Assembly (NCBI RefSeq): GCF_023094165.1
Contig: NZ_JALMDK010000011.1
Coordinates: 186,001-250,000 of the forward strand
Length of the DNA: 64,000 nt
Reading direction: 5' to 3'
Source: Crossiella sp. S99.2
GTDB lineage: Bacteria > Actinomycetota > Actinomycetes > Mycobacteriales > Pseudonocardiaceae
The translations under genes and the position numbers were made by a program. Under the pieces are notes generated by a model. It worked only from the letters and a program-made list of their open reading frames with translations. It searched no databases and was not told where the DNA came from. Shown piece by piece: positions 1 through 8,297 of the stretch (positions within the stretch are counted from its first letter, which is position 1; every line of letters begins with the position of its first letter).

Positions 1-1
1 C

Positions 2-124
2 GGCACCGAGGAGGAACTCGTGGTCCGCGACCTGGACTTCGACCTCATCGACGAGGTCCGCCAGCAATGGGCCTTCTACCGGGACCGCCGCCCGGACGCC
101 TACGGAACCCTGACGGAGGGCTGA
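2..124 (+). CDS. Beta-ureidopropionase (C-terminal fragment, cut by window edge)
   Basis: Only the last 40 codons are present, ending in TGA. The tail, with RDLDFDLIDEVRQQW and then FYRDRRPDAYG, resembles the C-terminus of nitrilase-superfamily N-carbamoyl-beta-alanine amidohydrolases. Known role of that family: hydrolysis of ureidopropionate to beta-alanine, CO2 and ammonia, the last step of reductive pyrimidine breakdown. The catalytic Glu-Lys-Cys residues lie upstream of the window, so the assignment rests on the tail and on the next genes, an aminotransferase (1 nt downstream) and a dihydropyrimidinase, which fit the same pathway. Confidence 0.72.
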   Translation, partial: GTEEELVVRDLDFDLIDEVRQQWAFYRDRRPDAYGTLTEG

Positions 125-125
125 G

Positions 126-1424
126 ATGGGAGCGCACGCGGAGCTGTACGCCCGCCGCCAGGCGGTGCTGCCGAGCTGGCTGTCCGCCTACTACGCCGAG
201 CCGATCGAACTCGACCGCGGCGAAGGCAGGCACGTCTACGACAGCGAGGGCAACCGCTACCTGGACTTCTTCGGCGGCATCCTGACCACGATGACCGCGC
301 ACGCCCTGCCCGAGGTGACCAAGGCGGTCACCGAGCAGGCCGGCAAGATCCTGCACACCTCCACGGTGTACCTGAGCCGCCCCATGGTCGAACTGGCCGA
401 GCAGATCGCCGCGATCTCCGGCATCCCGGACGCGCGGGTGTTCTTCACCGCCAGCGGCACCGAAGCCAACGACGCGGCACTGCTGCTGGCCACCGGCGTG
501 CGCCGGTCCAACCAGGTCCTCGCCATGCGCAACAGCTACCACGGGCGCTCCTTCTCCGCGGTCTCCATCACCGGCAACTCCGGCTGGTCCACCACCAGCC
601 TGTCCCCGTTCCAGGTCTCCTACGTGCACGGCGGCAACCGGTTCCGCGGCCCGTTCCGCGAGTTCTCCGACGCCGAGTACATCAACGCCTGCGTCGAGGA
701 CCTGCGCGATGTGCTCGACCAGGGCGACAAGAACTCAGCCGCGCTGATCGCCGAGCCGATCCAGGGCGTCGGCGGGTTCAGCGTGCCCCCGGACGGGCTC
801 TACGGCGCGCTCAAGGAAGTCCTGGACGAACACGGCATCCTGTGGATCGCCGACGAGGTGCAGACCGGCTGGGGCCGCACCGGCGAGAACTTCTGGGGCT
901 GGCAGGCCCACGGCGCCACCCCCGACATCGTCACCTTCGCCAAGGGCATCGGCAACGGCATGTCCATCGGCGGTGTGATCGCCCGCGCCGAGATCATGAA
1001 CACTCTGCGTGCGAACTCCTTGTCCACCTTCGGCGGCAGCCCGATCACCATGGCCGCCGGCCTGGCCAACCTGCGCTACGCCCTGGACAACAACCTCCAG
1101 GCCAACGCCCTGGAAGTGGGCGGCTGGCTCAAACAGGAACTGTCCTCGGCCACCGCGCTGCTGCCGGTGGTCGGCGACGTGCGCGGCAAGGGACTGATGC
1201 TGGGCGTCGAACTCGTCCGGCCCGGCACCCTGGACCCGAACCCGGCCGCGGCCACCGCCACCCTGGAGGCCGCGCGCGCCGGCGGGCTGCTGATCGGCAA
1301 GGGCGGCCTGCACAACAACGTGCTGCGGCTGGCCCCGCCGCTCTCCCTCACCAGGACCGAGGCCGAGGAAGGACTGCGGGTGCTCAAGCACGCGCTGACC
1401 GTGGCCGGGGAGGAAAACCCATGA
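126..1424 (+). CDS. Class III PLP aminotransferase, probable beta-alanine transaminase
   Basis: A 432-residue fold-type I aminotransferase. The class III signature is clear: IADEVQTGWGRTG with the cofactor-binding Asp at about residue 243, and FAKGIGNG with the Schiff-base Lys at about 273. In this context it most likely moves the amino group of beta-alanine or beta-aminoisobutyrate to a keto acid, giving malonate or methylmalonate semialdehyde for the dehydrogenase encoded at 2836. It starts 1 nt after the upstream stop, and its stop overlaps the dihydropyrimidinase ATG (ATGA at 1421-1424), so translation is probably coupled. Other omega-amino acids as substrates cannot be excluded. Confidence 0.88.
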   Translation: MGAHAELYARRQAVLPSWLSAYYAEPIELDRGEGRHVYDSEGNRYLDFFGGILTTMTAHALPEVTKAVTEQAGKILHTSTVYLSRPMVELAEQIAAISGIPDARVFFTASGTEANDAALLLATGVRRSNQVLAMRNSYHGRSFSAVSITGNSGWSTTSLSPFQVSYVHGGNRFRGPFREFSDAEYINACVEDLRDVLDQGDKNSAALIAEPIQGVGGFSVPPDGLYGALKEVLDEHGILWIADEVQTGWGRTGENFWGWQAHGATPDIVTFAKGIGNGMSIGGVIARAEIMNTLRANSLSTFGGSPITMAAGLANLRYALDNNLQANALEVGGWLKQELSSATALLPVVGDVRGKGLMLGVELVRPGTLDPNPAAATATLEAARAGGLLIGKGGLHNNVLRLAPPLSLTRTEAEEGLRVLKHALTVAGEENP

Positions 1425-2827
1425 GCCGCACCGTGATCCGCAACGGCCTGGTGATCACCGCGGCCGACGAGCTGCGCGCCGACGTGCTCATCGACGGCGA
1501 GAAAGTGGTGGCCCTGGCCGCGCCCGAATCCGGACTCGCCGAGTCCTTCGCCACCGGCGCGGACACCGTGCTGGATGCCACCGGCCGCTATGTGCTGCCC
1601 GGCGGCGTGGACTGCCACACCCACATGGAACTGCCCTTCGGCGGCACCTTCGCCGCCGACACCTTCGAGACCGGCACCCGGGCCGCGGCCTGGGGCGGCA
1701 CCACCACCATCGTCGACTTCGCCGTGCAGACCCCGGGCATGTCGCTGCGCGAGGGCCTGGATGCCTGGCAGGCCAAGGCCGACGGCCAGTGCGCCATCGA
1801 CTACGGCTTCCACATGATCATGGGCGAGGTCACCCCGAACTCGCTCAAGGAGATGGACCAGCTCGTCGGCGAGGGCATCTCCAGCTTCAAGCTGTTCATG
1901 GCCTACCCGGGTGTGTTCTACAGCGACGACGGCCAGATCCTGCGTGCCATGCAGAAAGCCGCCGACAACGGCGGGCTGATCATGATGCACGCGGAGAACG
2001 GCATCGCCATCGACGTGCTCATCGAACAGGCCCTGCAACGCGGCGAGACCGATCCGCGCTACCACGGCCAGGTCCGGCACGCCTTCCTGGAGGCCGAGGC
2101 CACCCACCGCGCCATCCAGCTCGCCAGGGTGGCCGGCGCGCCGGTCTACATCGTGCACCTCTCCGCCGCCGAAGCCCTCGCCGAGGTGGCCCGCGCCAGG
2201 GACAACGGCGTCAACGCCTTCGCCGAGACCTGCCCGCAGTACCTCTATCTGTCCACAGCGGACCTGGCCAGGCCGGGCTTCGAGGGGTCCAAGTACGTCT
2301 GCTCCACCCCGCTGCGGCCCGAGCAGCACCAGGCCGAGCTGTGGAAGGGGTTGCGCACCAACGACCTCTCCGTGGTCTCCACCGACCACTGCCCGTTCTG
2401 CTTCAAGGGCCAGAAGGAACTCGGCCTCGGCGACTTCTCCAAGATTCCCAACGGGTTGCCGGGTGTCGAGCACCGGATGGACCTGCTGCACCAGGGCGTG
2501 GTGGACGGCCAGATCAGCCGCAAACGCTGGATCGAACTCGCCTGCGCCACCCCGGCCCGGATGTTCGGCCTGTACCCGCGCAAGGGCACCATCGCACCCG
2601 GGTCCGACGCCGACGTGGTGATCTACGACCCCAAGGCGCGGCAGACCCTGTCCGCCGAGACCCACCACATGAACGTCGACTACTCCTGCTACGAGGGCAA
2701 GACCATCACCGGCAAGGTCGACGTGGTGCTCTCCCGCGGCAAGGTGGTCATCTCGGAGAACACCTACCTCGGCAGCAAGGGCCACGGCTCCTTCCTCAAA
2801 CGCGACACATGTCAGTACCTGGTGTGA
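1421..2827 (+). CDS. hydA: Dihydropyrimidinase (D-hydantoinase family)
   Basis: 468 residues, normal for the family. Cyclic amidohydrolase that opens 5,6-dihydrouracil or dihydrothymine to N-carbamoyl-beta-amino acids; it also hydrolyses hydantoins. Visible metal-site features are DCHTH near residues 65-69, the Lys expected to be carboxylated in SSFKLFMAYPG (about K157), MMHAENG, IVHLSAAEA and STDHCPF near the C-terminal third. The start is the ATG that overlaps the preceding TGA and is followed by the usual family opening (a short beta strand and RNG). It is the middle enzyme of the pathway; the first step, dihydropyrimidine dehydrogenase, is not seen in the window. Confidence 0.93.
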   Translation: MSRTVIRNGLVITAADELRADVLIDGEKVVALAAPESGLAESFATGADTVLDATGRYVLPGGVDCHTHMELPFGGTFAADTFETGTRAAAWGGTTTIVDFAVQTPGMSLREGLDAWQAKADGQCAIDYGFHMIMGEVTPNSLKEMDQLVGEGISSFKLFMAYPGVFYSDDGQILRAMQKAADNGGLIMMHAENGIAIDVLIEQALQRGETDPRYHGQVRHAFLEAEATHRAIQLARVAGAPVYIVHLSAAEALAEVARARDNGVNAFAETCPQYLYLSTADLARPGFEGSKYVCSTPLRPEQHQAELWKGLRTNDLSVVSTDHCPFCFKGQKELGLGDFSKIPNGLPGVEHRMDLLHQGVVDGQISRKRWIELACATPARMFGLYPRKGTIAPGSDADVVIYDPKARQTLSAETHHMNVDYSCYEGKTITGKVDVVLSRGKVVISENTYLGSKGHGSFLKRDTCQYLV

Positions 2828-2835
2828 GGACAGCG

Positions 2836-4329
2836 ATGCGCACGATCAACCACTGGATCGGCGGCAAGACCGTCGAGAGCACCTCCGGCCGCCACGGCGT
2901 GGTGACCAACCCGGCCACCGGCGAACAGACCGCCCAGGTCGCGCTCGCCGATGTGTCCGAAGTGGACAGTGCGGTGGCCGCGGCCAAGGACGCGCTGACC
3001 TCCTGGCGGCAGTCCTCCCTGGCCACCCGCACCCGGATCCTGTTCGCCTACCGGGAACTGTTGCTGCGGCACCGGGACGAGATCGCCGCGCTGCTCACCG
3101 CCGAACACGGCAAGGTCACCTCCGACGCCGCGGGCGAGGTCTCGCGGGGCCTGGAGGTCGTCGAATTCGCCTGCGGCATCCCACAACTACTCAAGGGCGG
3201 CCTGTCCATCGGCGCCTCCACCGGCGTGGATGTGCACTCCATCCGGCAGCCGGTCGGCGTGGTCGCGGGCATCACCCCGTTCAACTTCCCGGCCATGGTG
3301 CCGCTGTGGATGTTCCCCCTGGCGATCGCCTGCGGCAACACCTTCGTGCTCAAACCGAGTGAGAAGGACCCGTCCGCGGCGCTGCGGGTGGCCGAACTGA
3401 TGGCCGAGGCCGGGCTGCCCGAGGGCGTGCTCAACGTGGTGCACGGCGACGCCACCGCGGTCAACCGGCTGCTGGAACACCCGGACGTGGCCGCGGTCAG
3501 CTTCGTCGGCTCCACCCCGGTCGCCCGGCACATCTACCAGACCGGCACCGGCAACGGGAAACGCGTGCAAGCGTTGGGCGGGGCCAAAAACCACATGGTC
3601 GTGCTGCCCGACGCCGACCTGGACCTGGCCGCCGACGCGGCCGTGTCCGCCGCCTACGGCTCGGCCGGGGAACGCTGCATGGCGATCTCCGTGCTGGTCG
3701 CCGTCGGCGGGGTCGGCGACGACCTGGTCCGCCGCATCCAGGACCGCATCGCCGCACTCACCATCGGGCCCGGCACCGACCCGGGTTCCGATATGGGCCC
3801 GCTGATCACCCGCGAACACCGGGACAAGGTCGCCGGATACGTTGCGGCGGGCGAAAAAGAAGGCGCCACGGTCGTCGCCGACGGCCGGAATCTCGCCGTT
3901 CCGGGCCACGACAACGGTTTCTGGCTCGGCGTCAGCCTGGTCGACCACGTCACGCCCGCGATGAGCGTGTACCGCGACGAGATCTTCGGCCCGGTGCTCT
4001 CGGTGGTCCGGTCACCGTCCTATGAGGACGCTCTCGGCCTGGTCAACGACAACCAGTGGGGCAACGGGGTGGCCATCTTCACCAGGGACGGCGGGGTGGC
4101 CCGCAAGTTCCAGCTGGAGGTCGAGGCCGGGATGGTGGGGGTCAACGTGCCCATCCCGGTGCCCGTGCCGTACTACCCGTTCGGGGGCTGGAAGGCCTCG
4201 CTGTTCGGCGACAACCACGCCTACGGTGAGGACGGCGTGCACTTCTACACCAGGGGAAAGGTCGTCACCACCCGCTGGCCGGACCCGGCCACCAGTAGTG
4301 TCGATCTGGGGTTTCCACAGAACCGCTGA
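2836..4329 (+). CDS. mmsA: Methylmalonate-semialdehyde dehydrogenase (CoA-acylating)
   Basis: 497 residues of the ALDH superfamily. The MmsA type is recognisable from the N-terminal INHWIGGKTV, GITPFNFPAMVPLWMFPLAIA, the nucleophile in GERCMA (Cys about 281) and the C-terminal GMVGVNVPIPVPV with FGGWKASLFGD. The family converts malonate or methylmalonate semialdehyde to acetyl- or propionyl-CoA with release of CO2, using NAD+ and CoA. It begins 8 nt after the hydA stop and finishes the route from pyrimidine-derived beta-amino acids to central metabolism. It could equally serve valine or inositol catabolism, but the neighbours favour pyrimidines. Confidence 0.93.
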   Translation: MRTINHWIGGKTVESTSGRHGVVTNPATGEQTAQVALADVSEVDSAVAAAKDALTSWRQSSLATRTRILFAYRELLLRHRDEIAALLTAEHGKVTSDAAGEVSRGLEVVEFACGIPQLLKGGLSIGASTGVDVHSIRQPVGVVAGITPFNFPAMVPLWMFPLAIACGNTFVLKPSEKDPSAALRVAELMAEAGLPEGVLNVVHGDATAVNRLLEHPDVAAVSFVGSTPVARHIYQTGTGNGKRVQALGGAKNHMVVLPDADLDLAADAAVSAAYGSAGERCMAISVLVAVGGVGDDLVRRIQDRIAALTIGPGTDPGSDMGPLITREHRDKVAGYVAAGEKEGATVVADGRNLAVPGHDNGFWLGVSLVDHVTPAMSVYRDEIFGPVLSVVRSPSYEDALGLVNDNQWGNGVAIFTRDGGVARKFQLEVEAGMVGVNVPIPVPVPYYPFGGWKASLFGDNHAYGEDGVHFYTRGKVVTTRWPDPATSSVDLGFPQNR

Positions 4330-4343
4330 GTTGAGGGGACACA

Positions 4344-5345
4344 ATGGACTTCGGACTGGTGCTGCAGACCGATCCACCGGCCTCGGCCGTGGTCGAGCTG
4401 ATGAAACGGGCCGAGCGAGCGGGCTTCGACTACGGCTGGACGTTCGACTCCTGCGTGCTGTGGCAGGAACCGTTCGTCATCTACAGCCAGATCCTGGCCC
4501 AGACCGAACGGCTGATCGTCGGACCGATGGTGACCAACCCGGGCACCCGCGACTGGTCGGTGACCGCGTCGTTGTTCGCCACCCTCAACGACATGTTCGG
4601 CAACCGCACCGTCTGCGGCATCGGCCGCGGCGACTCCGCCATGCGGGTGATCGGCAACAAACCGAACACCCTGGCCCGCCTCGGCGAGTCCATCCGGGTC
4701 ATCCGCGACCTGGCCGAAGGCCGCCCCGCCACCATCGGCGACCAGGAAGTCCGCATCCCCTGGGTACGCGACGGCGAACTCCCGGTCTGGATGGCCGCCT
4801 ACGGCCCCAAGGCCCTCGCCCTCACCGGCCAGGTCGCCGACGGCTTCATCCTGCAACTGGCCGACCCGTTCCTCACCGAGTGGATGGTCAAGGCCGTCCG
4901 CGACGCCGCCGAACAAGCCGGCCGCGACCCGGATTCGATCACCATGTGCGTGGCGGCTCCGGCCTACGTCACCGACGACCTGGCCCACGGCCGCGACCAG
5001 TGCCGCTGGTTCGGCGGCATGGTCGGCAACCACGTCGCGGACCTGGTTTCCCGCTATGGCACCGATTCCAGCATCGTGCCGCAGGCCCTGACGGATTACA
5101 TCAAGGGCCGCCAGGGTTACGACTACAGCCACCACGGCCGCGCGGGCAACCCGGACACCGAGTTCGTCCCCGACGAGATCGTGGACCGCTTCTGCCTGAT
5201 CGGCCCCCCGGAGAAGCACATCGAACGCCTGGAACACCTGAAATCCCTTGGCGTGCACCAGTTCGCCGTCTACAACATGCACGACGCCCGAGAAGCCACC
5301 ATCGACACCTACGGCGAAAAGATCATCCCCGCCCTGCGCGGCTAA
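4344..5345 (+). CDS. LLM-class (luciferase-like) oxidoreductase, F420- or FMN-dependent
   Basis: 333-residue TIM-barrel protein of the luciferase-like monooxygenase/F420-dependent superfamily: opening MDFGLVLQTDPPAS, GPMVTNPGTRDWS, CGIGRGDSAMRVIG, PVWMAAYGPKALALTG and VADGFILQLADP. It lies 14 nt after mmsA and ends the operon. Closely similar genes are commonly found with dihydropyrimidinases, so a redox step on a pyrimidine or related ring compound is plausible, but substrate and cofactor are not evident from the sequence. A large inverted repeat follows directly after the stop. Confidence 0.8.
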   Translation: MDFGLVLQTDPPASAVVELMKRAERAGFDYGWTFDSCVLWQEPFVIYSQILAQTERLIVGPMVTNPGTRDWSVTASLFATLNDMFGNRTVCGIGRGDSAMRVIGNKPNTLARLGESIRVIRDLAEGRPATIGDQEVRIPWVRDGELPVWMAAYGPKALALTGQVADGFILQLADPFLTEWMVKAVRDAAEQAGRDPDSITMCVAAPAYVTDDLAHGRDQCRWFGGMVGNHVADLVSRYGTDSSIVPQALTDYIKGRQGYDYSHHGRAGNPDTEFVPDEIVDRFCLIGPPEKHIERLEHLKSLGVHQFAVYNMHDAREATIDTYGEKIIPALRG

Positions 5346-5370
5346 TCCCCTCACCCGAGTGTTGGCCGTT

Positions 5371-5446
5371 GTCGTACGGCGAGTTGGGCCAACTGGTACG
5401 CCGATTTTGCCCAACCGGGCGTACCGGTTGGCCCAAGCGGTACGAC
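5371..5446. terminator. Inverted-repeat element A at a convergent junction (LLM / TetR)
   Basis: Arms 5383-5402 (GTTGGGCCAACTGGTACGCC) and 5418-5436 pair over about 19 bp with one G-U type change and enclose a 15-nt loop (5403-5417). The pairing extends outward through GTCGTAC (5371-5377) and GTACGAC (5440-5446). It sits between the stop codons of two genes that face each other, so it probably ends transcription from both sides. It belongs to the same family as elements B (19.9 kb), C (30.9 kb) and D (60.6 kb). Confidence 0.75.
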
Positions 5447-5513
5447 ACCGCCGATTCGCAACAGAGTCCTCCGCCTGATTGGACTCGACCGGGCAGCCTG
5501 CCCCGGTCTCGGG

Positions 5514-6116
5514 TCAGCTCGCCGCCAGGACCGCGAGGGCCAGCTCCACCCACCGCTGTCCCGAAGCCACCCCCGGCTCCACCGCGCACTGCACCGCCAA
5601 GCCGCGCACCACCGCCGACACCGCCACCGCGGCCCGCTCCGCCCGCGGCTCCCCCAGGCGCCGCCCGTCCAGCACCCGCCCGGTCAGCAACCCGGCCAGT
5701 GCCCGTCGGCTGCCCGCCCCGAACTCCCCCAGCGCCCGCTCCGGCTCCGCGCTGCCCAGCACCAGCGACAGCGCCTCCACCTCCAGCCGCAGCGCCCGCC
5801 AGCCGTCCACGGTGGACACAAGCCGGTGGTACGCCCGCACGTAGCGCGTCACCGCCTCCCGGGCATCCACCTCCGGTTCGGCCGCCAGGACCCGGACCTC
5901 GGACTCGACCTGGTCGGCCAGGTTGGCGAGTACCGCGTGCAGCAGGGCCTGCTTGGAGCCGAACAGGGAGTAGATGGCGCCGATGGTCAGGTCCGCTTCG
6001 GTGGCGATGGCCTGGATGCCGACCGCCTGGTAGCCGTCGGCCAGGAACAGGCGCCGGGCCGCGGCCAGGAGGGCGTCGGTGTTGCGGCGTTTGGATTCCG
6101 CTCTTCTGCCGGACAT
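5514..6116 (-). CDS. TetR-family transcriptional repressor
   Basis: 200 residues from the ATG at 6116; a TTG at 6143 would add nine residues but lies inside the operator. The N-terminal HTH is typical: LLAAARRLFLADGYQAVGIQAIATEADLT, then GAIYSLFGSKQALLHAVL. The C-terminal ligand domain is all-helical and not diagnostic. The gene is divergent from the M14 carboxypeptidase, and a 33-bp near-perfect inverted repeat lies between them, so it probably represses itself and the carboxypeptidase gene. The ligand is unknown. Confidence 0.87.
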   Translation of the reverse strand: MSGRRAESKRRNTDALLAAARRLFLADGYQAVGIQAIATEADLTIGAIYSLFGSKQALLHAVLANLADQVESEVRVLAAEPEVDAREAVTRYVRAYHRLVSTVDGWRALRLEVEALSLVLGSAEPERALGEFGAGSRRALAGLLTGRVLDGRRLGEPRAERAAVAVSAVVRGLAVQCAVEPGVASGQRWVELALAVLAAS

Positions 6117-6124
6117 GAGGGGAA

Positions 6125-6157
6125 TGATAGCGTCGCTATTCAATAGCGGTGCTATCA
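6125..6157. promoter_or_regulatory. TetR operator (16+1+16 bp inverted repeat)
   Basis: The left arm TGATAGCGTCGCTATT and right arm AATAGCGGTGCTATCA match at 14 of 16 positions around a central C at 6141. Each arm also holds a shorter internal repeat (ATAGCG/CGCTAT), as expected for two stacked TetR dimers. It lies just upstream of both tetR (start 6116) and the carboxypeptidase gene (start 6170), so bound repressor would block both. Confidence 0.83.
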
Positions 6158-6169
6158 GATTGGGTGATC

Positions 6170-7501
6170 ATGACTGACGCACTCAGGAAGGTGCTGGACG
6201 CACTGCCTGAACTGGGGCGATACCCCACCGTGGATGAGTCGCAGGCGGAGCTGGACGAGCTGGCGGCGCGGTATCCGGACCTGGTGACCGTGCGGCGGAT
6301 CGGGACCTCGCGGCTGGGTGAGCCGATCCGGGTGGCGTCCATCGGCGCGGGTGAGCGGGACGCGCTGGTACTGGGTGGGCCGCATCCGAATGAGCCGGTG
6401 GGTGGGCTGACCGTGCGGGAGCTGGGGCGGCTGCTGTGCGCGGAGCCCTGGTTGCGGGCGGGGCTGCGGTGGCAGCTGGTGCCGTGCATTGATCCGGACG
6501 GGGCCCGGCTGAACGAGACCTGGTACGGGCTTCCGGGGGATCGGGATGCCTATGGGCGCGGGTTCTACCGGCCGGCCATGGACGAACAGCCGGAGTGGAC
6601 GTTTCCGCACCTGGCCGAGGCGGGGTACTTCGACCGGATGCTGCCGGAGACGGTGGCCCTGGCCCGGCTGATCGACGAGGTGCGGCCGGTGTTGCTGGCC
6701 TCGCTGCACAACGCGGAGTACGGCGGGGCCTTCCACTACACGACCACGACCGATCCGGCACTGGCCGAACTGCTGGCCGCGGTGCCGGGGTGGTTCGGGG
6801 TGCCGTTGCAGCACTCGGTGTACGAGGTGCCGGGCAGTGTCCGGCTCACGCCGGGGGTGCTGCGGATGCCGACCGTGGCCGAACTGACCGAGGGCGCGCC
6901 ACCCGGGGACGGGTCGTTCGGGGCGAGCAGTGGCGAGTACGCCAGCAGGCACGGGGCCGTCACGGTGATCACCGAGGTGCCGATGTGGGCCGATCCCCGG
7001 GCCGCCGACTCCCTACCGACCGGTCGGTTGATGGACGAAATCGTGACTGGACTACTGGCCGAGCTGACCGGCGCGGAGGAGGCGGTGTCGGGAGTGCTGG
7101 ACTCGGCGCGGTCCGCGGTGCGGCTGGACACCCCGCACCAGCGCGCGTTGACCGACGTGCTGACCGCGATGCGGCGGATCAGCGCGGGCTGGCGGCGGAT
7201 GGCGGGCACCGCCGAGGGTGCTCGGCCGGCGACCGTGGCCGATGAGTCCGCGTTCCTCGCGTTGCCGCACACGTTGCGGCTGCGGGCGGCGGGCACGCTG
7301 TTGCGGGTCCTGGACGCCGAGCGGGCCAGTGGCAACGTGCGGCCGGCGATCCGCGCCGCGCACGCTCGCGCCGAGGCCCTGTTCACCGAGTGGCGCGCGG
7401 CCGCCGACCGTCAGCCCGGCACGCTGATCCCGTTGCGGGCGCAGGCCGGGATCCAGCTGGGCTCGATCCTGGCCACGGCCGCGCACCTGGTCAGAACGTG
7501 A
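6170..7501 (+). CDS. M14-family zinc carboxypeptidase
   Basis: 443 residues from the ATG at 6170; GTG codons at 6149 and 6164 are in frame but lie in or next to the operator. Zinc ligands are visible as PHPNE (about H72 and E75) and SLHNAEYGG (about H180), and a candidate catalytic Glu lies in TEVPMW (about E269). There is no signal peptide, so the protein is probably cytoplasmic and acts on short peptides or amino acid conjugates. The region beyond about residue 300 is helical and unassigned. No Shine-Dalgarno is evident. The stop overlaps the convergent methyltransferase gene by 11 bp. Confidence 0.82.
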   Translation: MTDALRKVLDALPELGRYPTVDESQAELDELAARYPDLVTVRRIGTSRLGEPIRVASIGAGERDALVLGGPHPNEPVGGLTVRELGRLLCAEPWLRAGLRWQLVPCIDPDGARLNETWYGLPGDRDAYGRGFYRPAMDEQPEWTFPHLAEAGYFDRMLPETVALARLIDEVRPVLLASLHNAEYGGAFHYTTTTDPALAELLAAVPGWFGVPLQHSVYEVPGSVRLTPGVLRMPTVAELTEGAPPGDGSFGASSGEYASRHGAVTVITEVPMWADPRAADSLPTGRLMDEIVTGLLAELTGAEEAVSGVLDSARSAVRLDTPHQRALTDVLTAMRRISAGWRRMAGTAEGARPATVADESAFLALPHTLRLRAAGTLLRVLDAERASGNVRPAIRAAHARAEALFTEWRAAADRQPGTLIPLRAQAGIQLGSILATAAHLVRT

Positions 7502-8297
7502 AGCGGAACTCGCGGAACATGGTGCGCCAGCCCGGAATCGCGTGCCCGAGCCGGTACAACAGCCGGTAGCCGCGGGCCGGGATCTTGGCCCAGTGCGTGG
7601 TGAACGGCGGCTGTTCGACGCAGCGCAGCCGCGGATGCCAGGCTTCGACCTCCCGGCCGTCCCGGATGCCCCACCGGCCCAGCGGCGACAGCCGGGCCAG
7701 CCAGGGTGCGCCGCCGTCGAACTGCAGTTCGCCGGTGCCGAAATGGTCGACGAGTCGCTGGACCAGGCCCCGCACCTCGGCGCCGTCCAGGTAGGGCAGC
7801 AGGCCCTCGGCGATGATCAGCGCGGGACGGTCGGCCGGGATCCCGGCCAGCCAGGCCGGATCGGTGACCGAGGCGCCGATCAGGTGGTAGTGCTCGCGTT
7901 CCGGGTACAGCCTGCGGCGCAGCTGCACGACCTCGGGCCTGTCCAGGTCGTACCAGTCCACTGTGGACGGTGGGTCCAGGCGCAGCATGCGGCTGTCCAG
8001 GCCGCAGCCCAGGTGCAGCACCACGGCGTCCGGATGGCGGCGCAGGAAATCCGCGGCCCACTCGTCGAGCTGGGTGGCGCGCAGGGCGACCAGGTACTGG
8101 TTGCTCTCCGGGCGGACCCGGCGGTGCAGCTTGGGGAAGTCGTAGTCGATGCGGCGGATCGCCTCGGCGGCATGGCGATCGCCCAGGATCGGGTGCCGCG
8201 AGCCGCTTTCCCAGGCGCGCAGGTACAGCGTGCCGAGCAGGGTCCAGGTGACGTCGTTGTCGGCGACGCCGGTGAAGTCGAGCCGCTCCGCGCTCAT
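7491..8297 (-). CDS. SAM-dependent methyltransferase, leucine carboxyl methyltransferase-like (LCM/PPM type)
   Basis: 268 residues. Motif I is VVLHLGCGLDSRMLRLD, and motif II-like VDWYDLDRPEVVQLRR and IIAEGLLPYLDG follow, the pattern of actinobacterial O-methyltransferases related to LCMT and tetracenomycin polyketide methyltransferases. The ATG overlaps the stop of the upstream regulator gene (ATGA at 8294-8297), so it is translationally coupled and probably controlled by that regulator. The methyl acceptor is unknown; a small molecule is more likely than a protein phosphatase. Confidence 0.85.
   Translation of the reverse strand: MSAERLDFTGVADNDVTWTLLGTLYLRAWESGSRHPILGDRHAAEAIRRIDYDFPKLHRRVRPESNQYLVALRATQLDEWAADFLRRHPDAVVLHLGCGLDSRMLRLDPPSTVDWYDLDRPEVVQLRRRLYPEREHYHLIGASVTDPAWLAGIPADRPALIIAEGLLPYLDGAEVRGLVQRLVDHFGTGELQFDGGAPWLARLSPLGRWGIRDGREVEAWHPRLRCVEQPPFTTHWAKIPARGYRLLYRLGHAIPGWRTMFREFRFTF

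Noticed and set aside
1789..4329. Very long readings in other frames over known genes (for example 846 codons here, or 661 codons at 842-2827)
   Set aside because: They are antiphase shadows of the aminotransferase, dihydropyrimidinase and mmsA genes; their upstream parts are Arg/Pro/Gly-rich with no domain.
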